A stretch of DNA of 64,000 bases. Source: Thermincola carboxydiphila (GTDB lineage: Bacteria > Bacillota > Thermincolia > Thermincolales > UBA2595). The notes beneath the pieces are model-generated. The model was given only the letters and a program-made list of their open reading frames with translations. It had not been told where the DNA came from and did no database searches. The stretch's first letter is position 1; each line of letters begins with the position of its first letter. Shown here in pieces: positions 43,055-53,200 of this stretch. The stretch covers positions 96,871 to 160,870 of the forward strand of contig JAENZX010000007.1 in the NCBI GenBank assembly GCA_016841045.1. Direction: 5' to 3'. The position numbers and the translations under genes are program-made.

Positions 43055-43441
43055 TTAAAATCGCAATATATCATTCCACTTCACTAACTCTGTATGATTT
43101 CCACTTACATCTTTAACAGTAGCGCTTTTAAATTTATTCAGTCCTTCCTTAACTCTGTCTGCCATTTTTAGGACATACTGATTTGGTGTTGTAGATGTCC
43201 CTCTAATTTGCTCATTTAAAGCTGGATCGTTGATCATAATGGTTATCTCATATTCCATATATTTTTTTAATTCCTTCAAAAGCGTTAGTAATGCAGCGTG
43301 ACTTACTACTAACGGCTTTTTATATTCCTTGTAAATCAGTTTTTCGCATATAAGTTCTTCATCTTTATAGATGCGATATCGAATTTGTATATCCTCATTC
43401 TCAAATTGTGTTGATATTCCTACTACATAAGCTTTAATCAT
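43055..43441 (-). CDS. Hypothetical protein downstream of the DEAD-box helicase
   Basis: A 128-residue soluble protein, not recognised as a named family. It has an N-terminal strand-rich half (IKAYVVGIS, IQIRYRIYKDEELICEK) and helices in the second half (HAALLTLLKELKKYM, LKMADRVKEGLNKF). The pattern of strands followed by helix is like RNase H-type folds, but no catalytic acids can be aligned with confidence. It lies about 30 bases behind the DbpA-like gene on the same strand, so it may share its RNA-related role. TGGAGGTT precedes the ATG. Confidence 0.65.
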   Translation of the reverse strand: MIKAYVVGISTQFENEDIQIRYRIYKDEELICEKLIYKEYKKPLVVSHAALLTLLKELKKYMEYEITIMINDPALNEQIRGTSTTPNQYVLKMADRVKEGLNKFKSATVKDVSGNHTELVKWNDILRF

Positions 43442-43470
43442 TTACAAACCTCCACATAACCCCCAAAATT

Positions 43471-44916
43471 TTATAAATCCGCTTTACTTACTCTACGAAT
43501 TCTTCCTTTGATAGGTATTTTTTGTAATGCCTGAAACACCAGCTCACCTTTATTATTTAAAATTTCTACAAAGGTAGATACATCAACTATATTGATAATC
43601 CCTATATCTGCCGCTGTCATGCCTTTGATATTACAAAGTGTACCTACGATATCTACTGGTCTCATCTTTGTTTTCTTACCTGCATTAATATGTAATTTCA
43701 TAATTTCTTTACTTAGCTGCGTACCCTTTGATGCTTTGATTTGAGGCCTGGTACTTACTTTTTCAGTAAATTTGTGTTTGGAATTATCCACAGTTTCTTT
43801 ATCCGGTCTTTCCTGCAAAGGGATCTCTTTACCCATATATTGCTGTATTTCATCTAAAAATCTATTTTCCTTTTGTGTCACAAAAGTAAGTGCTCTACCC
43901 GTATTGCTTAGGCGTCCGGTTCTTCCGATCCTATGAACATAGCTTTCAACGTCTTGCGGTATATCAAAATTAATTACAAGTGTGATGTTATCTATGTCTA
44001 TTCCTCTCGCCGCAACATCTGTGGCTACCAGATATCTAAAATAGCCTTTTTTGAAATCATTCATTACCCTTAATCTATCACGCTGTTCCATTCCACCATG
44101 AATTTTATCACAAGTATACTTTAGATTTGCCAGCTCGTTATAAACCTCATCTACCTTTTGTTTTGTATTGCAAAATATGATACAACTATCCGGGTTTTCT
44201 ACTATCATAATATCTCTTAATAGTTTAATTTTATCTATTTGCTCTACGTTAAATCTTACTTGACAAATCCTGCCTGCCGATGAATCTTGTTCTTCCACTT
44301 CTACGTGTAAAGGGTTCTTCATGTATTTGTCAGCTAAAGCCTGTATGTCCTTTGGCATTGTAGCTGATAAAACAATAGTAACACGTTCCTTTGACAAGCT
44401 GGTTATAATGCTCTCTATTTGCTCTATGAATCCCATATTAAGCATTTCATCTGCTTCATCTATTACAAGATATCTTATATTCGATATATCAAATGTCCCT
44501 TTTTCGATATGATCTATAATGCGACCCGGTGTGCCAACCACTACATGTGTTTTTTGTTTAAGTTCTTTTTCCTGATGATAGAAGGGGGACTTCCCGTAAA
44601 TTGCAGATACTTTAAGTCTCTTAAACCTACCTATATTAAAAATATCTTCCTGGACTTGGATAGCAAGTTCTCTTGTTGGTGCAATCACTAATGCCTGAGG
44701 TTTATTTGCCTCCCAATCTATTAATTCGCAGATTGGAATGGCAAAGGCTGCAGTTTTCCCGCTTCCAGTTTGGGACTTTACGATGATATCCTTTTGCTCT
44801 AACACAGCCGGTATAACCTGTTCCTGGACTCTTGTCGGACTTTTGAAATTTAACATACTAATTGCCTTTAATAACTCATTGCTTAATTGATAATGATTAA
44901 AATTTGCTTTTATCAT
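43471..44916 (-). CDS. dbpA: ATP-dependent RNA helicase, DbpA/YxiN type
   Basis: A 481-residue DEAD-box helicase. The Q motif is NFKSPTRVQEQ, followed by SQTGSGKTA, PTRELAIQ, TPGRI, VIDEADEML (DEAD), SAT, and in domain 2 ARGID and HRIGRTGR. The C-terminal 75 residues (KTKMRPVDIVGTLCNIKGM and on) form the DbpA RNA-binding domain that recognises 23S rRNA hairpin 92, so the role is 50S subunit assembly. Length is normal. It is first of a two-gene unit with the 43055 gene. Confidence 0.93.
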   Translation of the reverse strand: MIKANFNHYQLSNELLKAISMLNFKSPTRVQEQVIPAVLEQKDIIVKSQTGSGKTAAFAIPICELIDWEANKPQALVIAPTRELAIQVQEDIFNIGRFKRLKVSAIYGKSPFYHQEKELKQKTHVVVGTPGRIIDHIEKGTFDISNIRYLVIDEADEMLNMGFIEQIESIITSLSKERVTIVLSATMPKDIQALADKYMKNPLHVEVEEQDSSAGRICQVRFNVEQIDKIKLLRDIMIVENPDSCIIFCNTKQKVDEVYNELANLKYTCDKIHGGMEQRDRLRVMNDFKKGYFRYLVATDVAARGIDIDNITLVINFDIPQDVESYVHRIGRTGRLSNTGRALTFVTQKENRFLDEIQQYMGKEIPLQERPDKETVDNSKHKFTEKVSTRPQIKASKGTQLSKEIMKLHINAGKKTKMRPVDIVGTLCNIKGMTAADIGIINIVDVSTFVEILNNKGELVFQALQKIPIKGRIRRVSKADL

Positions 44917-44930
44917 TCGGCCATCTCTCT

Positions 44931-45240
44931 CTATTCTCTAATCATATTCATACCGCCTACTTTACCGTATGTCTGAGTTATAGATTTCACGGACATATTC
45001 ACCTTGCCGTACTGCTCCATTAACCCATGAAAATCAGGGAATTGTTTGCGGGGCAGAATAATTTTCAGAATCAAACGCTCCTTGCCCTCTACTCCATAGC
45101 CTACCGTAGTGGTTACAGAGTATCCCCGGTCCCGTAAATTGTCTGCCAAAATCTTGCCTGCACCGGGATGTTTGTAAACATCTATTTCAACCAGGCCTAA
45201 TGCCAGTTTCTTTTCAATTTTATTTGCTAAAAACACTCCA
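44931..45240 (-). pseudogene. 5'-truncated copy of the UPF0316 gene
   Basis: Minus-strand codons match residues 72-175 of the intact UPF0316 protein (27684-28211) with only a few changes: KIEKKLALGLVE and YKHPGAGKILADN are identical. The three membrane helices (residues 1-71) are deleted, and the RBS is joined directly to IFGVFLANK. A GTG at 45236 could start a 101-residue soluble DUF2179 fragment, but it is badly placed behind the ribosome binding site. The promoter and leader are kept. Confidence 0.85.
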
Positions 45241-45264
45241 AATATTTGTTTTCTCCTTTCTGAA

Positions 45265-45301
45265 AAAAATAAAATGCCCCCGTCTGAGCAACAGGAGCAT
45301 T
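45265..45301 (-). terminator. Leader terminator of the truncated copy
   Basis: The same hairpin as at 28237-28265 is kept base for base, followed on the minus strand by TTATTTTTTT. Confidence 0.75.
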
Positions 45302-45341
45302 AATTAATTTCCTAATTGATATTGATTGTAGTGACTGTTTT

Positions 45342-45370
45342 ATTATGGCATTTTTTTCGGTTTTTGTCAA
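45342..45370 (-). promoter_or_regulatory. Promoter of the truncated UPF0316 copy
   Basis: Minus-strand TTGACA (45365-45370), 17-bp spacer, CATAAT (45342-45347), as in the first copy. The gap from 45371 to 45614 holds no other recognised feature except the start region of the DUF4342 gene. Confidence 0.7.
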
Positions 45371-45614
45371 TACAGATACTGTGACCAGTGCATAGAGAGA
45401 GCAAGTGACGATGGCAGCTTTGCTCGCATTGCCTTTTGCACGTTAATAGAATTATTTGTCTTTGCTAAGATAGGCTTTTGAAGGTAGAATTACTTTTGAA
45501 GACACTGTTGAATGTTAAGAATTTATTTTTAATCAAATTTTAATTTAATTCAAATTTTCCTTGAAGCTTTATCGGTTAGAATTTAGACATGATCAAAAAC
45601 AAGGAGGAATTTTT

Positions 45615-46166
45615 ATGACAACTCTAGAACAAGTGGAAAAACTATGTGCAATGGCGAATATAAGCTACGAAGAGGCCAAGGCTGCCCTAGATGCAGCAAA
45701 TGGAGATTTACTTGATGCCGTTATCCACTTGGAGAAACTGGGAAAAGTACATGCCCCGACCGGCGGCGGGTATTTCAGCAGCGAAAAAACAGTTAATGCA
45801 AGCGAAGTGTCCTATGAAGAAAATAATAATTGGGAAAAACACGATCACAACAGTTACAGGGAGAATTCGTTTAAATCTTTTTTCAAAAAATCCTGGAAAT
45901 TTTGCTTAAAAATGATTCGCAAGGGTAACAATAATTCCTTTGAAGTGCTAAAAGGAGAGGAAATTAAAGCAACTTTTCCTATCACTGCCCTTGCCCTGCT
46001 GTTAATCTTTGCCTTTTGGGTTACAGTACCCTTAATTATTATTGGACTGTTTTTCGGTCTCCGCTATCGTTTTATCGGACCTGACTTTGGCAGCAACACT
46101 ATTAACGATGCGATGAATAGCGCCGCTGATGCCGCTCAAGACCTCAAAAAGTCCATAAATATATAA
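45615..46166 (+). CDS. DUF4342 protein with UBA-like N-terminus
   Basis: A 183-residue protein. Residues 1-45 are a UBA/TS-N-like helical bundle (EQVEKLCAMANISYEEAKAALDAANGDLLDAVIHLE). A low-complexity linker follows, and DUF4342 is at about 75-160 (EVLKGEEIKATFPITALALLLIFAFWV) with two membrane helices. The function is unknown, but such genes regularly precede an OmpR-type two-component system in Firmicutes, as here. AAGGAGG at 45601-45607 fixes ATG 45615; the frame extends to 45561. Confidence 0.85.
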   Translation: MTTLEQVEKLCAMANISYEEAKAALDAANGDLLDAVIHLEKLGKVHAPTGGGYFSSEKTVNASEVSYEENNNWEKHDHNSYRENSFKSFFKKSWKFCLKMIRKGNNNSFEVLKGEEIKATFPITALALLLIFAFWVTVPLIIIGLFFGLRYRFIGPDFGSNTINDAMNSAADAAQDLKKSINI

Positions 46167-46193
46167 CATCTTCTTGAAATGGTGGTAATTTCC

Positions 46194-46871
46194 ATGAGTT
46201 CGAAAATACTGATTATCGAGGATGAGGAAAAGATTTCCCGATTTGTCGAACTTGAGCTTGGTTACGAAGGTTATTCAACAACAAAGGCCTTTGATGGCAG
46301 AACAGGCCTTGAACTTGCTGAGACCGGAGAATTCGACCTGATAATATTGGATGTTATGCTGCCCAAATTGAGTGGAATGGAAGTTCTACGTAGAATTCGT
46401 CGAACTTCTTCCGTTCCCATCATTATGCTTACAGCAAGGGACAGCGTGATGGATAAGGTCTTTGGACTTGACAGCGGAGCGAATGATTATATTACCAAAC
46501 CCTTTGCCATCGAGGAGCTTCTCGCACGCATCCGTACCGCTCTTAGAAAAACCATACCCGAAGACTCAGGGATATTGTCCGCCTCCGGTCTTTTACTGGA
46601 CACGGGCCGCCATACCGTTACTGTGATGGGAAAGCCCATAGACTTGACAAAACGTGAGTTCGACCTTCTTCACTTTTTGTTAAAAAATAAAGGAATGGTT
46701 ATTACGCGCGAATCTCTGCTCGAGAATGTATGGGGCTTTGATTTTACTGGAGAGACTAACGCCGTAGATGTCTATGTGCGGTTTCTTCGTGGAAAAATTG
46801 ACGAAATGTTTAACATAAAGCTCATTCACACCGTCAGGGGAGTAGGATATGTGATTAAAGATGAAAAATGA
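46194..46871 (+). CDS. OmpR/PhoB family response regulator
   Basis: A 225-residue regulator. The receiver domain covers 1-115 with acidic IEDEE, phospho-acceptor Asp53 in LIILDVMLPK, conserved MLTARD and lysine in YITKPF. The winged-helix DNA-binding domain covers about 130-225 (LTKREFDLLHFLLKNKG, VDVYVRFLRGKID, RGVGYVIK). The preferred start is ATG 46194; 46179 is possible. The gene follows DUF4342 closely and overlaps the kinase gene by 11 bases. Confidence 0.95.
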   Translation: MSSKILIIEDEEKISRFVELELGYEGYSTTKAFDGRTGLELAETGEFDLIILDVMLPKLSGMEVLRRIRRTSSVPIIMLTARDSVMDKVFGLDSGANDYITKPFAIEELLARIRTALRKTIPEDSGILSASGLLLDTGRHTVTVMGKPIDLTKREFDLLHFLLKNKGMVITRESLLENVWGFDFTGETNAVDVYVRFLRGKIDEMFNIKLIHTVRGVGYVIKDEK

Positions 46872-48333
46872 TATGACAAATTCTCCCTTAAATCGTTTTA
46901 GTAATAAAATACGGGTCTCTATTGTATGGAAGCTAAATACAAAGCTATTTTTCCGCACGCTGGGACTTTTTTTAGTTTTTAATATGATTCTGTTCGTGGT
47001 ATCTGTGGCAGGGCTGATTGTGCGCGCGGAGCAGACCGTGGCAGAAGTGACCAAAACCTTAAATCAAACGGGAATGCCTACTTCAAATGTAGAAAAGTGG
47101 TTTTCACTTACCGGATTCAGCATTTCTCCGCAGACCGACGAAGTGAAAGGATTTCACATTCCCAAAAAGCTGCAGCCTTACCTACCTCCACATACTGCGT
47201 CAGGAGTCAGGAGTATTGAATTTCCCGTTTCGGAAAGTTTGACCACTTTGGACCTATTTCAGGGTGTTACATATAATGTAACGGTCAAAGCAAGCAATAG
47301 TTCATATCGTATTTCCTATCACCCTCAAGAGACCCTTAAGATATTTGCCGGGATGTTCGCCATTGTATTATTTCTAGAGCTTCTTAAACTATTCATCAGC
47401 ATTTTCTCGGGTGCAAGAATGATTCGCAAAACTCTGCAACCTATTCAGGATTTGGCTGAAGCAGCACAAACCCTCAGTACCAAGGGCATATTTTCGCCAG
47501 AACAACTGAAAGATCTGGCAGGCAAGTTAGATGATATTAATGCTACAAGATTGGATACAAGAATTTCGGTAGGAGAAACGCAAAGCGAACTAAAAAGCCT
47601 CGCCTCAGCCATCAATGGAATGCTTGACCGCATTAACGAAGCCTACCGCTCCCAGGTGCGCTTCGTGTCTGATGCGTCCCATGAGCTAAGAACTCCAATT
47701 TCCGTCATTCAGGGATATGCTAATCTGCTGGATCGGTGGGGCAAAAAGGATGAAAAGACTTTACAGGAATCCATTGATGCCATCAAGGATGAAACAGCGA
47801 ATATGAAGGCATTAGTGGAACAACTATTGTTTCTGGCACGAGGTGACAATAACACCATGGCTCTGCAAGTAGAGCATTTTGAGCTATCAGCCCTTGCCAA
47901 CGAAGTGCTGCAGGAAACTCAGATGATAGACAGTGGACACGAATACAATTTAAATGTAACCCCAGTTTATGTCAATGCTGATAAGAGCCTTATCAAACAA
48001 GCAACTCGGATACTAATTGATAATGCCATGAAATATACCCCCTCAGGTAAGCGGATAACCATTTCTGTTTACGTTGACAGATATGCCCGTCTGACCGTAC
48101 AAGATGAAGGCATTGGTATTGCTCCTGAGGCGCTTCCCAAAGTTTTTGACAGGTTCTTTCGCACCGATGAATCCCGCGCCCGAGCTACTGGTGGGGCAGG
48201 ATTGGGTTTATCCATTGCAAAATGGATTACAGAGCGGCATGGCGGACACATAGAAGTTCTAAGCAGACTAAATATTGGATCCAGAATTACCATTGTGCTC
48301 CCTATCGCGAAGGAAAAATCAGATGAATTCTGA
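46861..48333 (+). CDS. Sensor histidine kinase
   Basis: A 490-residue membrane kinase. One helix at about 35-57 and another near 160-182 enclose an extracytoplasmic region of about 100 residues. A HAMP-like linker follows, then HisKA with SHELRTP (His274 as phospho site), and a HATPase domain with N box NAMKYT, G1 DEGIGIA, F box and G2 GGAGLGLSIAKW. It pairs with the regulator at 46194. The signal is unknown; the pair plus DUF4342 is likely an envelope-stress circuit (inference). Confidence 0.94.
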   Translation: MKNDMTNSPLNRFSNKIRVSIVWKLNTKLFFRTLGLFLVFNMILFVVSVAGLIVRAEQTVAEVTKTLNQTGMPTSNVEKWFSLTGFSISPQTDEVKGFHIPKKLQPYLPPHTASGVRSIEFPVSESLTTLDLFQGVTYNVTVKASNSSYRISYHPQETLKIFAGMFAIVLFLELLKLFISIFSGARMIRKTLQPIQDLAEAAQTLSTKGIFSPEQLKDLAGKLDDINATRLDTRISVGETQSELKSLASAINGMLDRINEAYRSQVRFVSDASHELRTPISVIQGYANLLDRWGKKDEKTLQESIDAIKDETANMKALVEQLLFLARGDNNTMALQVEHFELSALANEVLQETQMIDSGHEYNLNVTPVYVNADKSLIKQATRILIDNAMKYTPSGKRITISVYVDRYARLTVQDEGIGIAPEALPKVFDRFFRTDESRARATGGAGLGLSIAKWITERHGGHIEVLSRLNIGSRITIVLPIAKEKSDEF

Positions 48334-48359
48334 TAAACGAAATTAAGTTTTATGAATAT

Positions 48360-48396
48360 AGACCCCCTTCAAGCAATACGAAGGGGGTCTTAAAAC
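48360..48396 (+). terminator. Terminator of the two-component operon
   Basis: AGACCCCCTTC pairs perfectly with GAAGGGGGTCT around AAGCAATAC. The T-run after it is broken. Confidence 0.85.
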
Positions 48397-48472
48397 TTTT
48401 ATGAACCTCAAACTCAACTTATGTTAACATTTGTAAAATTGTTGAATATCATATTGTAGGAGGTGAATTCAT

Positions 48473-48709
48473 ATGCCTTGGCAGCTAATGTTACCGTTCT
48501 TAATTAATCAGCCTGTAGGTGTTTCACTTGTCAACGGGCAGGGTGTTTCAGGCATATTATGTGGTTTTGATAATGGAAGTATATATTTAATGGAGTACTT
48601 GTACCAAACACAATTTGCAACCAAGCATTACCCATACACCCAGATTCAGAACATCACACCATTCCCCAGATGCGGCCCAATCCCAACACCATATGGCCCG
48701 GTATTTTAA
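48473..48709 (+). CDS. Small conserved-looking protein, unknown function
   Basis: A 78-residue protein with an SH3/Sm-like pattern: PVGVSLVNGQGVSGILCGFDNGSIYLMEYLY, then a Tyr/Pro-rich tail with PIPTPYGPVF. The length and Pro/Tyr-rich tail resemble small spore-coat proteins of clostridia, but I cannot name a family. TAGGAGGTGA precedes the ATG. It has its own terminator and stands between the kinase and convergent mgtE. Confidence 0.72.
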   Translation: MPWQLMLPFLINQPVGVSLVNGQGVSGILCGFDNGSIYLMEYLYQTQFATKHYPYTQIQNITPFPRCGPIPTPYGPVF

Positions 48710-48731
48710 TAAGCACCGTAACCTTTTGTTA

Positions 48732-48758
48732 AAGCCCAGACTTATAATCTGGGCTTTA
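48732..48758. terminator. Bidirectional terminator
   Basis: AAAGCCCAGA (48732-48741) pairs with TCTGGGCTTT (48749-48758). It separates the convergent small gene and mgtE. Confidence 0.85.
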
Positions 48759-48761
48759 ACA

Positions 48762-50114
48762 CTACAAGAGGAGATGCAAAAACATTTTTGCTAATCCCAG
48801 GAACAGAAAAAAGCCAAAAACATCTGTGGCTGTTGTTAGAAATATGGCCGAGGCCAATGCTGGATCTATGCCAGACATTTTTAATAATAATGGTATCAGA
48901 AATCCAAAAAAACCTGCTATGACTAGATTGCCAATCATGGCTCCAAAAATTATCAATCCAAGATAGGGATTGCCATATTTCATATAAAGTATTATTCCTG
49001 TTATAACTCCCGTGGCAGCACCGTTTATTACACCCAAAGCAACTTCTTTGAATATAGACTTCCAATTCTTCTTTAAACTAACTTCTCCAAGAGCTATACT
49101 TCTAATTACCACTGATAGTGTTTGAGTTCCTGCGTTACCGCCCATCCCTGCAACAATAGGCATGGCAGCTGCCAAAGCAACCACCTGTGCTATAACATCT
49201 TCAAATAAGCCTACAGTAAAAGCTGCTAAAAATGCTGTCGCCAGATTTATAAATAGCCACGGCAGCCTCCTGATTATTGAAATTAACAGTGTACTATCTA
49301 CTCTTTCTTCCCTGCTTACACCACCTAATCGCAGTATATCCTCCGTCTGCTCCTCAACTATAACGTCAATGATGTCATCAACTGTTATAATACCTAAGAG
49401 AGAGTTTTTATGATTAACTACCGGTATCGCCTTTAAATCATATTTTGAAACCAGCAGGGATACTTCTTCCTGGTCCACTTCAGGATTAACAGATATTGCA
49501 TTGTCATCCATTATATCTGCCAACCTCTTCTCTTCAGGGGCTATTAATATATCCCTCAAATCTGCTATCCCTATCAGCTCTTTGTTTTTATTCAATACAA
49601 ATATGGTTTCAATAACTTCTGTTTTTGGCCCAATCTCCTTAATTTTTTTTAAGGATTCCCCTATAGTCAAGTCAGATTTTAATGCAATATATTCTGTGGT
49701 CATGATACCACCGGCAGTATCTTCATTATAACCTAGCAGCTCTTGCAGCTGTTTGGTATCTCCAGCCTTCATCATCTTCAACAAATCTTTTCTCATTTTG
49801 ATGGGAAGGCTGCCCAGAATATCCGTAATATCATCATTAGACATATAAGAAAATAAATTTACAATATCTTGAAATTTAAGCAGCTTAATAAATCTAGTCT
49901 GCAGTTCTTCGCTAGCCTGTTCGAGTATTTCTGCCATGAGTTCCTTTTCCATCAGTTGATGAAAATCTAATAAATTTTTGTCATCAAATTCTTCAAGAAT
50001 TATTGCGATATCTATGGGAAACATATCATCAATAATTTCGCAAATCTTATATCTATTTTTCTCGAATAAGGCATTTATCAGTGCCTTTTGTCTTTCTTCA
50101 ATCAAAGGTGTCAC
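48762..50114 (-). CDS. mgtE: Magnesium transporter MgtE
   Basis: A 450-residue MgtE family channel. The N domain (1-130) has the superhelical repeats; a CBS pair spans about 135-255 (TTEYIALKSDLTIGE, DDNAISVNPEVDQEE); five membrane helices with GMGGNAGTQ-type selectivity sequence (here AGMGGNAGTQTLS) fill the C-terminal half. Cytosolic magnesium binds N and CBS domains and closes the pore. No M-box riboswitch is seen upstream; the gap to carB is only about 100 bases. It ends at the terminator shared with the small gene. Confidence 0.95.
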   Translation of the reverse strand: MTPLIEERQKALINALFEKNRYKICEIIDDMFPIDIAIILEEFDDKNLLDFHQLMEKELMAEILEQASEELQTRFIKLLKFQDIVNLFSYMSNDDITDILGSLPIKMRKDLLKMMKAGDTKQLQELLGYNEDTAGGIMTTEYIALKSDLTIGESLKKIKEIGPKTEVIETIFVLNKNKELIGIADLRDILIAPEEKRLADIMDDNAISVNPEVDQEEVSLLVSKYDLKAIPVVNHKNSLLGIITVDDIIDVIVEEQTEDILRLGGVSREERVDSTLLISIIRRLPWLFINLATAFLAAFTVGLFEDVIAQVVALAAAMPIVAGMGGNAGTQTLSVVIRSIALGEVSLKKNWKSIFKEVALGVINGAATGVITGIILYMKYGNPYLGLIIFGAMIGNLVIAGFFGFLIPLLLKMSGIDPALASAIFLTTATDVFGFFLFLGLAKMFLHLLL

Positions 50115-50226
50115 CTTCTTTAATCCGATTCTGTTGAAATTTAATAAGAAATTTTACAGAAATTTATGTTATATTATTATATAATATCACATGAGACAAT
50201 CTATATTATAAGTGAGGAGTAAAAAT

Positions 50227-53200
50227 ATGCCAAAAAGAACTGATATCGACAAAATACTAATTATAGGATCTGGCCCCATAATCATAGGACAAGCCTGTGA
50301 ATTTGATTATTCCGGTACTCAAGCCTGTAAAGCTCTTCGAAAGCTGGGTTATAAAATAGTACTGGTAAACTCAAACCCGGCTACTATTATGACTGATCCA
50401 GTCATGGCTGATGCAACTTATATAGAGCCGCTTAACCTGGAAAGGGTATCACAGATAATAGCCAAAGAACGTCCCGATGCGCTGCTGCCAAATTTAGGAG
50501 GCCAATCTGCCCTTAATCTGTGCCTGGAGCTGTCTAAAGCAGGAGTTCTTGAAAAATACAATGTTAAAGTAATTGGCGTGCAGGTAGATGCAATAGAACG
50601 TGGCGAAGACAGAATTGCGTTTAAAGAGACCATGAACAAACTTGGTATTGAGATGCCCAAAAGCAGACCTGCTTACACTATAGAAGAAGCTGAAAAAATC
50701 GCTTCTGAACTGGGATTCCCTGTAGTTATTCGTCCTGCTTACACTATGGGCGGTACAGGAGGCGGACTGGTATACAATCTCGAGGAGCTAAGGGTTGTTG
50801 CGCAGCGCGGGATTGCCGCAAGCATTATCGGACAAATCCTTGTCGAAGAATCAGTACTTGGCTGGGAGGAGTTAGAGCTTGAAGTAGTACGTGATGCCAA
50901 AAATCAAATGATTACTGTATGTTTTATAGAAAACATAGATGCTATTGGTGTTCATACAGGTGACTCCTTCTGTTCTGCACCGATGCTGACTATCAGTCCT
51001 GAACTCCAACAACGTTTGCAAAAATACTCTTACGATATTGTAGAAGCAATACAGGTTATTGGAGGCACTAATGTACAATTTGCTCATGATCCGAAAACGG
51101 GCCGCGTAGTGGTTATTGAAATAAACCCCCGCACATCACGCTCTTCAGCCTTGGCATCTAAAGCTACAGGTTTTCCTATTGCCTTGATTTCTTCCATGCT
51201 GGCTGCAGGTCTGACTTTAGATGAAATCCCCTACTGGCGCAGCGGAACACTCGATAAATATACTCCATCAGGTGATTATGTGGTTGTTAAATTTCCGCGG
51301 TGGGCCTTCGAGAAGTTCAAAGGTTCCCATGACAAACTTGGGACCCAGATGAAAGCTGTCGGTGAAGTCATGAGCATCGGAAAAACCTATAAAGAAGCCT
51401 TTCAAAAATCTATTCGTTCACTTGAAATTGGACGTTATGGCCTGGGCTTCGCTAAGAACTTTAACAAGTGTTCATTGCAGGACCTTATGGAAATGGTTTC
51501 AGCGCCATCCAGCGAGCGGCAGTTCATTATGTATGAAGCATTACGTAAGGGAGCAGATATCAATGAACTCAGCCGTTTAACCAACATCAAACTCTGGTTT
51601 ATTGAACAGATGAAGGAACTGGTTTTGTTAGAGGAAGAAATCCTGAAATATACCGGAGACTCATTGCCTGACGACTTACTTATCCAAGCTAAAAAAGACG
51701 GTTTTGCCGATCGTTATTTAGCTATGCTTTTAAATAGCTCTGAGGAAAAAATCAGGAAGCAACGCATTGCTCTGGGAGTAGTCGAAGGGTGGGAACCGGT
51801 CCCTGTAAGTGGTGTGGATGATGCAGCATATTATTTTTCAACATATAACGCTGCCGACAAGACTAACTCCAGCAATAATAAGAAAGTAATGATACTAGGG
51901 GGAGGCCCTAACCGCATTGGTCAGGGAATAGAGTTTGACTACTGTTGTGTACATGCAGCCTTTGCTTTGCGTGAAATGGGGTATGAAACAATAATTGTAA
52001 ACTGTAATCCCGAAACAGTTTCTACTGACTATGATACATCAGATAAACTATATTTCGAGCCACTAACGGTAGAAGATGTACTAAGCATTTACAACAAAGA
52101 AAACCCCATAGGGATAATAATACAATTTGGCGGGCAGACTCCATTGAATATTGCCGGAGAACTTGCCAAAGCCGGAGCCCGGATTCTGGGCACCACTCCG
52201 GAAACAATAGATCTTGCAGAAGACCGCGACATGTTCCGTAAAATTATGGAGGAACTCAATATACCAATGCCCGAATCCGGTATGGCCAGTACCGTGGAAG
52301 AGGCGCTTACAATTGCAAACAAAATAGGTTATCCCTTAATGGTCCGTCCATCATATGTTCTTGGTGGACGCGGCATGGAAATTATTTATGATGAAGGAAT
52401 GCTTCTCCAATATGTTAAAGCTGCTGTTGATATAACCCCTGAGCGGCCCATACTGATAGACAAGTTCCTTGAAAATGCTATTGAAGCAGAAGCAGATGCC
52501 ATTGCTGACGGCACGGACGCTTTTGTACCTGCCGTAATGGAACATATAGAATTAGCAGGCATTCATTCTGGGGACTCAGCCTGTGTAATACCTCCTATCA
52601 ATATTGCGCCTGAGCATCTACAAACGATTTACGAATATACCACAAAAATCGCCCGAAAAATGAAGGTCATAGGACTTATGAACATGCAGTATGCCATCTT
52701 CGATGGTCGTGTTTATGTTTTGGAAGCCAATCCACGTGCTTCACGAACAGTTCCACTGGTTTCAAAGGTCTGCAATATATCTATGGCACATATTGCAACA
52801 GAAGTCATTATATCTAACATCACAGGAAATAATTCTCCGTTAAATGATTTAAAACCTAAAAACATTGCACATTTCGGAGTAAAAGAAGCCGTTTTCCCAT
52901 TCAGCATGTTCCAAGAGGTAGATCCCCTCTTAGGTCCGGAAATGCGTTCGACAGGAGAAGTTTTAGGTATTGCAAATTCATACGAACTTGCTTTCTTCAA
53001 AGCACAGGAAGCCACTCAGGTATCTCTGCCAACTTCAGGAACCGTTTTAATCAGTGTAGCACAGCAGGATAAACCCGCCGTACTTGAGGTTGCAAAGACA
53101 TTCACAGAGCTTGACTTTAAAATAAAAGCTACCGAAGGAACTCATAACTTCTTAGCTGAAAACGGCATAAAATCAGAATTAATTAAGAAATTATATGAAG

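Noticed and set aside
45236..45240. GTG start making the truncated UPF0316 copy a real 101-residue gene
   Set aside because: The ribosome binding site is badly spaced for this GTG and the membrane half is lost; a pseudogene is the simpler reading.
50115..50226. M-box or PyrR-type leader between mgtE and carB
   Set aside because: The gap is only about 110 bases, AT-rich, with no matching conserved elements or terminator.
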